From Bacteroidales bacterium (lineage in GTDB: Bacteria > Bacteroidota > Bacteroidia > Bacteroidales > UBA932), in assembly GCA_016285215.1 (NCBI GenBank), contig JAEEQI010000079.1, forward strand, positions 1-11,069: a DNA stretch of 11,069 nucleotides. The letters run 5' to 3'. The notes beneath the pieces are model-generated. The model had not been told where the DNA came from. It saw only the letters and a list, made by a program, of their open reading frames with translations, and ran no database searches. The translations under genes were made by a program, and so were the position numbers. Each line of letters opens with the position of its first letter. Position 1 is the stretch's first letter. This document shows positions 7,565 to 11,069 of the stretch, piece by piece.

Positions 7565-9199
7565 TTATTCCGGTTTGTAGGAGTCCTTCAGGGACGTGGT
7601 TTTGTTAAAGACAGGGTGCTCCGGAGTGGAGTCCTTGTCTTTGACATAATAGCCCGTCCTTTCAAACTGGACGGCTATGCCGGAGTTGTCTTCCAGAAGG
7701 GCGGGTTCCGCATAGCCCTTGCCCATCACCAGACTCTCGGGGTTCAGGAAATCCTTGTAGTCCTTGTCTTCGGGGACCTGGGACATATCGGCCAGGGTGA
7801 AGAGGCGGTCGTAGTTGCGGAGTTCCAGCTCCTGGGCGTAGGCTTCGCTCACCCAATGGATGGTACCCTTGACGGCACGGTACTCGGTGGACGGATCGTA
7901 GGTGCATTTGAGCTCCGTAACTTCTCCGTTTTCATCCTTAACAACTTCGTTACATTTAACGATGTAGGTGTATTTGAGGCGTACTTCGCCGTCCGGCTTG
8001 AGGCGGAAGAACTTCTTGGGAGCATCTTCCATAAAATCGGCCCTGTCTATGAGCAGATTGCCCGTGAAGGGAACGCGGCGCTTGGCACCGTCCGGGTCTG
8101 CGGGGTTGAGCGGGCAGTTGAACCACTCCACCTTGCCTTCGGGCCAGTTGGTGATGGTGAGCTTGATGGGATCCTGCACCACCATATAACGGTTGGAACG
8201 CTCGTTCAGGTCCTGACGCACGCACCACTCCAGCAGCTGGATGTCCATAAGCTGGTCACGCTTGGAAACGCCAATCTTGTCGCAGAACATCTTGAGGGCG
8301 TTGGCGGTATAACCGCGGCGGCGCACACCGCAGAGGGTGGGCATACGAGGGTCGTCCCAGCCGCTTACGAGGCCCTTCTGCACCAGCTCCAGGAGCTTGC
8401 GCTTGGACATAAGCGTATAAGTGAGGTTGAGGCGGGCAAACTCGTACTGATGGGAAGGATAGATGCCCAGGGTCTGGATGAACCAGTCGTAGAGGGGTCT
8501 GTGAACGTCAAACTCCAGCGTGCAGATGGAGTGCGTAATATGTTCAATGGAGTCGCACTGGCCGTGGGTGTAGTCGTACATCGGGTAGATGCACCACTTG
8601 TCACCGGTGCGGTGATGATGCGCAAACTTGATGCGGTACAGCAGCGGGTCGCGGAACATCATATTGGGATGGGCCATATCAATCTTGGCGCGGAGCACCT
8701 TCTCTCCCTCTGCGTACTTGCCTTCCTTCATCTCGCGGAAGAGCTTGAGGTTTTCCTCGGGGGTACGGTCTCTCCAGGGGCTGGGGGTGCCGGGCTTGTC
8801 CACGGTGCCGCGGTTGAGACGGATCTCTTCCTGGGTTTGGTCGTCTACGTAGGCCAGGCCGCGCTTGATGAGGTCTTCGGCCCACTCGTAGAGCTGGTCA
8901 AAATAGTCGCTGGCATACAGCTCCTTGTCCCACTGGAAGCCCAGCCACTTGATGTCCTCCTTGATAGAGTCCACATACTCGGTGTCTTCCTTGGTGGGGT
9001 TGGTATCGTCGTATCTTAAGTTGGTTTTACCACCGTATTTCTGGGCAAGGCCGAAATTGAGGCAAATACTCTTGGCGTGGCCCAGGTGCAGGTAACCGTT
9101 GGGCTCCGGAGGGAAGCGGGTCATGATGCTGTCCACTTTTCCTTCGGCCAGGTCCTTTTCAATAATTTCTTCCAGAAAGTTGAGTTTACGCTCTTCCAT
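7565..9199 (-). CDS. glnS: Glutaminyl-tRNA synthetase
   Basis: A class I aminoacyl-tRNA synthetase that charges tRNA-Gln with glutamine in the cytosol; 544 aa, close to E. coli GlnRS (about 554). The active-site signature RFPPEPNGYLHLGHAKSI (28-45) contains the HIGH variant HLGH (38-41). LRYDDTNPTKED (61-72) and YPMYDYTHGQCDSIEHITHS (205-224) are the GlnRS/GluRS catalytic stretches, and LMSKRK (263-268) is the KMSKS loop. WDDPRMPTLCGVRRRGYT (281-298) follows, and the C-terminal half (about 345-544) is the two-barrel anticodon-binding domain, with IHWVSEAYA and the final VFNKTTSLKDSYKP typical of GlnRS rather than GluRS. Direct charging by GlnRS is established for Bacteroidetes. A full -7 element lies 21 bp upstream of the ATG. 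The gene ends immediately against fucP with no terminator between them. Confidence 0.97.
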   Translation of the reverse strand: MEERKLNFLEEIIEKDLAEGKVDSIMTRFPPEPNGYLHLGHAKSICLNFGLAQKYGGKTNLRYDDTNPTKEDTEYVDSIKEDIKWLGFQWDKELYASDYFDQLYEWAEDLIKRGLAYVDDQTQEEIRLNRGTVDKPGTPSPWRDRTPEENLKLFREMKEGKYAEGEKVLRAKIDMAHPNMMFRDPLLYRIKFAHHHRTGDKWCIYPMYDYTHGQCDSIEHITHSICTLEFDVHRPLYDWFIQTLGIYPSHQYEFARLNLTYTLMSKRKLLELVQKGLVSGWDDPRMPTLCGVRRRGYTANALKMFCDKIGVSKRDQLMDIQLLEWCVRQDLNERSNRYMVVQDPIKLTITNWPEGKVEWFNCPLNPADPDGAKRRVPFTGNLLIDRADFMEDAPKKFFRLKPDGEVRLKYTYIVKCNEVVKDENGEVTELKCTYDPSTEYRAVKGTIHWVSEAYAQELELRNYDRLFTLADMSQVPEDKDYKDFLNPESLVMGKGYAEPALLEDNSGIAVQFERTGYYVKDKDSTPEHPVFNKTTSLKDSYKPE

Positions 9200-9220
9200 A
9201 TACTATAATTAATTAACTTC

Positions 9221-9228
9221 CAAAGGTA
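9221..9228 (-). promoter_or_regulatory. Putative glnS -7 element
   Basis: Minus-strand 9228-9221 reads TACCTTTG, a full match to TAnnTTTG, 21 bp before the glnS ATG at 9199. No clear TTTG lies about 20 bp further upstream. The region is AT-rich compared with the genes on either side, as expected for a promoter. Confidence 0.6.
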
Positions 9229-9269
9229 CGAAAAAATCTCCATTTAAGGCTGATTAAAAATATTTTTCG

Positions 9270-9277
9270 TATTTTTG
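9270..9277 (+). promoter_or_regulatory. Putative spt -7 element
   Basis: TATTTTTG on the plus strand is a full match to TAnnTTTG. It ends one base before an in-frame ATG at 9279. Transcription in Bacteroidetes starts several bases downstream of this element, so the transcript should begin at or after that ATG. This supports translation from the ATG at 9312. The -33 position shows no strong match. Confidence 0.6.
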
Positions 9278-9311
9278 CATGTTTAACGTTACTAAAAAAA
9301 CCTGTTTAAGA

Positions 9312-10502
9312 ATGGGACTTTTACACGCCAGACTGGCCAAGTATGACCTGCCTCAGAAAATGATGGAAAAGGGTATCTACCCTTATTTCAGACAGATAAC
9401 CAGCAAACAAGGAACCGAAGTGACTATGGACGGTCACCAGATTATGATGTTTGGTTCCAACGCATATACCGGCCTCACCGGAGACGAGCGAGTAATCAAC
9501 GCCGGCATCGAAGCCCTCAAGAAATACGGTTCCGGTTGCGCCGGCTCCCGTTTCCTCAACGGAACGCTGGACATCCACGTACAGCTTGAAAAAGAGCTGG
9601 CCGCATTCGTGGGCAAAGACGAAGCCCTGGTATTCTCTACCGGTTTCACCGTCAACAGCGGTGTTATCCCCCAGCTCCTCACCAAGGACGATTTCATCAT
9701 CTGCGACGACCGTGACCACGCTTCCATCGTGGATGGCCGCCGTCTGTCCTTTGCCAAGGGCCTCCACTACAAGCACAACGATATGAAAGACCTGGAGCGC
9801 TGCCTCCGCCGCTGCCCCAAGCAGAGCGTCAAGCTCATCGTGGTGGACGGTGTGTTCTCTATGGAAGGAGACCTGGCCAAGCTGCCGGAAATCGTTGAGC
9901 TCAAGCACAAGTACGACAACGTGGTAATTATGGTGGACGAAGCCCACGGTCTGGGCGTCTTCGGACAGCAGGGCCGCGGCGTCTGCAACCACTTTGGCCT
10001 TACCAACGAAGTAGACCTCATTATGGGCACCTTCTCCAAGAGCCTGGCTGCCATCGGCGGTTTCATCGCTGCCGATAAAGTCATCATCAACTGGCTCCGT
10101 CACACCGCCCGCACCTATATCTTCCAGGCCAGCGATACGCCCGCCGCTACCGCATCGGCCCGCGAAGCCCTGCGCATCATTCAGGCCGAGCCTGAGCGCA
10201 TCACCAAGCTCTGGGACGTTACCAACTACGCCCTGCGCCGCTTCCGCGAAGCCGGCTTCGAAATTGGAGAAACCGAGAGCCCCATCATCCCGCTCTACGT
10301 GCGTGACCTGGAGAAGACCTTCATCGTAACCAAGCGTGCCTTTGACGAGGGTGTGTTCATCAACTCCGTGATCCCGCCGGCATGCGCCCCGCAGGACACC
10401 CTCATCCGCTTCTCCCTGATGGCCACCCACACCCGTGAACAGGTAGACCGCGCGGTCACCGCCCTCACCAAAGTCTTCAAGGAAGAAGGCATCATCAAAT
10501 AA
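9312..10502 (+). CDS. spt: Serine palmitoyltransferase-like alpha-oxoamine synthase
   Basis: A 396-aa PLP enzyme of the alpha-oxoamine synthase family. Serine palmitoyltransferase condenses L-serine with a fatty acyl-CoA to 3-ketosphinganine, the first step of sphingolipid synthesis, which many Bacteroidales perform. The N-terminal stretch KGIYPYFRQI (20-29), then VTMDGHQIMMFGSNAYTGLT (37-56) and GSGCAGSRFLNGTLDIH (73-89), resembles bacterial SPT more than the related glycine C-acetyltransferase. Expected PLP-site residues are present: His136 in DHAS (ring stacking), Asp209 and His212 in DEAH, Lys243 in GTFSKS (Schiff base), and Arg366 in LIRFSLMATH (carboxylate binding). There is no N-terminal membrane helix, so it is a soluble bacterial-type enzyme. 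An earlier in-frame ATG at 9279 would give 407 aa, but it lies one base after a strong -7 element, and the extra MFNVTKKTCLR does not look like the family. A bidirectional terminator follows the stop. Glycine C-acetyltransferase is the main alternative. Confidence 0.8.
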   Translation: MGLLHARLAKYDLPQKMMEKGIYPYFRQITSKQGTEVTMDGHQIMMFGSNAYTGLTGDERVINAGIEALKKYGSGCAGSRFLNGTLDIHVQLEKELAAFVGKDEALVFSTGFTVNSGVIPQLLTKDDFIICDDRDHASIVDGRRLSFAKGLHYKHNDMKDLERCLRRCPKQSVKLIVVDGVFSMEGDLAKLPEIVELKHKYDNVVIMVDEAHGLGVFGQQGRGVCNHFGLTNEVDLIMGTFSKSLAAIGGFIAADKVIINWLRHTARTYIFQASDTPAATASAREALRIIQAEPERITKLWDVTNYALRRFREAGFEIGETESPIIPLYVRDLEKTFIVTKRAFDEGVFINSVIPPACAPQDTLIRFSLMATHTREQVDRAVTALTKVFKEEGIIK

Positions 10503-10535
10503 AAAAATAAGAGGCGCGAGCCTCTTATTTTTTTT
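10501..10535. terminator. Bidirectional intrinsic terminator between spt and the aspartate kinase gene
   Basis: AATAAGAGGC (10506-10515) pairs perfectly with GCCTCTTATT (10520-10529) around a GCGA loop, a GNRA-type tetraloop on the plus strand. The stem is flanked by an A tract on the left (10501-10507) and a T tract on the right (10528-10535). Each strand therefore has a hairpin followed by a U run and either convergent gene can terminate here. The spt stop (10500-10502) reaches into the A tract and the opposing gene's stop (10534-10536) into the T tract, so the element fills the whole 31-bp gap. Confidence 0.92.
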
Positions 10536-11069
10536 ACTTCTGAAGTAGCTCAGCCGCTTTATCCGTATCGGCCTCGTTCAGGACCAGGGAGATGGAGAGC
10601 TCCTCGCCGCCCTGGGCCGAGGCGATCACGTTAATGCCCGCGGCACCCAGCTTGCCAAAGACAGCGCCTGAGGTGCCGGGCAGGTTGCGCATACGGCTTC
10701 CGAACACCGTGACAATGCCCACAGCCTGATTGAGGACCACTACGTCGTCCAGCGGGAGGAGCGGATTATCCTTGAACAGGCCGCGGATGGCCTCGAGGGC
10801 CTTGTCTTTCTGGGCCTCCTGGATGGCGAAACTGATACTGTACTCAGAGGAAGTCTGGGCAATGAAACGGACGTTGACGCCGGCGGCGGCCAGGCAGGAG
10901 AAAATGCCTCCCGACATACCCACGCGGCCCAGCAGGCCCGTTCCGTATACGGTGATAAGATTCAGATCCTTGTCTGCAATGACACCCGTCTTGTGGGAAG
11001 AACCGGTAGAGATGATGGTGCCTTCAAAGGTCTCGTCTTCGATATTCTTGACCAGGATGGGGATGCCGG
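10534..11069 (-). CDS. lysC: Aspartate kinase, C-terminal regulatory part (partial)
   Basis: The last 177 codons of an aspartate kinase; the 5' end with the kinase domain lies beyond the right edge. Aspartate kinase phosphorylates L-aspartate, the first step to lysine, threonine, methionine and diaminopimelate. The visible part begins GIPILVKNIEDETFEGTIIS (1-20), the end of the kinase domain, as in 'G(I/V)P(I/V).(V/I)(K/R)N......GT.I'. Two ACT domains follow: about 36-99 (LITVYGTGLLGRVGMSGGIF, then FIAQTSSEYSISF) and about 115-177 (VGIVTVFGSRMRNLPGTSG, then VIASAQGGEELSIS). These ACT domains normally bind the feedback inhibitor, lysine or threonine. The protein stops right after the second ACT domain, so it is monofunctional and not a ThrA-type fusion to homoserine dehydrogenase. 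The symbol follows common usage for monofunctional enzymes; the ACT sequence itself also resembles ThrA. A GTG at 10923 is in frame but lies inside ACT1 and is not a start. Confidence 0.88.
   Translation of the reverse strand, partial: GIPILVKNIEDETFEGTIISTGSSHKTGVIADKDLNLITVYGTGLLGRVGMSGGIFSCLAAAGVNVRFIAQTSSEYSISFAIQEAQKDKALEAIRGLFKDNPLLPLDDVVVLNQAVGIVTVFGSRMRNLPGTSGAVFGKLGAAGINVIASAQGGEELSISLVLNEADTDKAAELLQK

Noticed and set aside
7616..9019. Long plus-strand open frame (467 codons) opposite glnS
   Set aside because: Codon-aligned antisense of a clearly real GlnRS gene; no family resemblance and no start signals. The similar frames opposite fucI (4404-5651), spt (9321-10430) and the GT genes (1031-1888, 1897-2841) have the same explanation.
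10446..10457. Perfect 12-bp palindrome GACCGCGCGGTC inside spt
   Set aside because: A 12-bp palindrome is expected a few times by chance in 11 kb, it is inside a conserved coding region, and symmetry does not extend beyond it.
10534..10923. Separate 129-aa ACT-domain protein starting at GTG 10923
   Set aside because: The frame stays open to the window edge and encodes the end of an aspartate kinase domain upstream, so this is an internal part of that gene; the GTG sits within the first ACT domain.

Overview
The window looks like ordinary chromosome from a fairly GC-rich member of the Bacteroidales; the genus cannot be read from the sequence. Four things point there. Putative promoters carry the Bacteroidetes -7 element TAnnTTTG. 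Start codons lack clear Shine-Dalgarno sequences. A serine palmitoyltransferase-type gene for sphingolipids is present. The flippase is of the Bacteroides capsule/O-glycan type. No integrase, transposase, RNA gene or CRISPR array was seen, and no stretch over 300 bases lacks a gene.

Left part (1-4375, all minus strand): the 5' end of secA runs off the left edge and has its own promoter. Upstream of it is a tight four-gene operon, transcribed in the order wzx-type flippase, GT8-like glycosyltransferase, GT2 glycosyltransferase, GT2 glycosyltransferase. Its junctions are an 11-bp overlap, a 1-bp TAATG overlap and a 4-bp gap. It looks like a small glycan-assembly cassette that builds a lipid-linked oligosaccharide and flips it across the inner membrane. 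No polymerase, ligase, oligosaccharyltransferase or nucleotide-sugar gene is in view.

Middle (4376-7564, plus strand): a 109-bp divergent intergenic region holds promoters for both sides. It is followed by fucI (L-fucose isomerase, 591 aa, with metal ligands at the E. coli positions) and fucP (MFS L-fucose/H+ symporter), joined by TAATG. Together they import L-fucose and isomerise it to L-fuculose. The kinase, aldolase and regulator are not in the window.

Right part (7565-11069): glnS (minus) ends on the base directly after the fucP stop codon. A second divergent region then drives glnS leftward and spt rightward. spt converges on a partial monofunctional aspartate kinase gene, and a strong hairpin with A/T tracts on both sides separates the two and can serve both strands.

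No clearly new system was found. The most useful observations are the compact flippase-plus-three-GT cassette divergent from fucose uptake genes, a start-site correction for spt, the zero-gap fucP/glnS convergence, and an apparent shift of the proton-coupling acidic residue in FucP.
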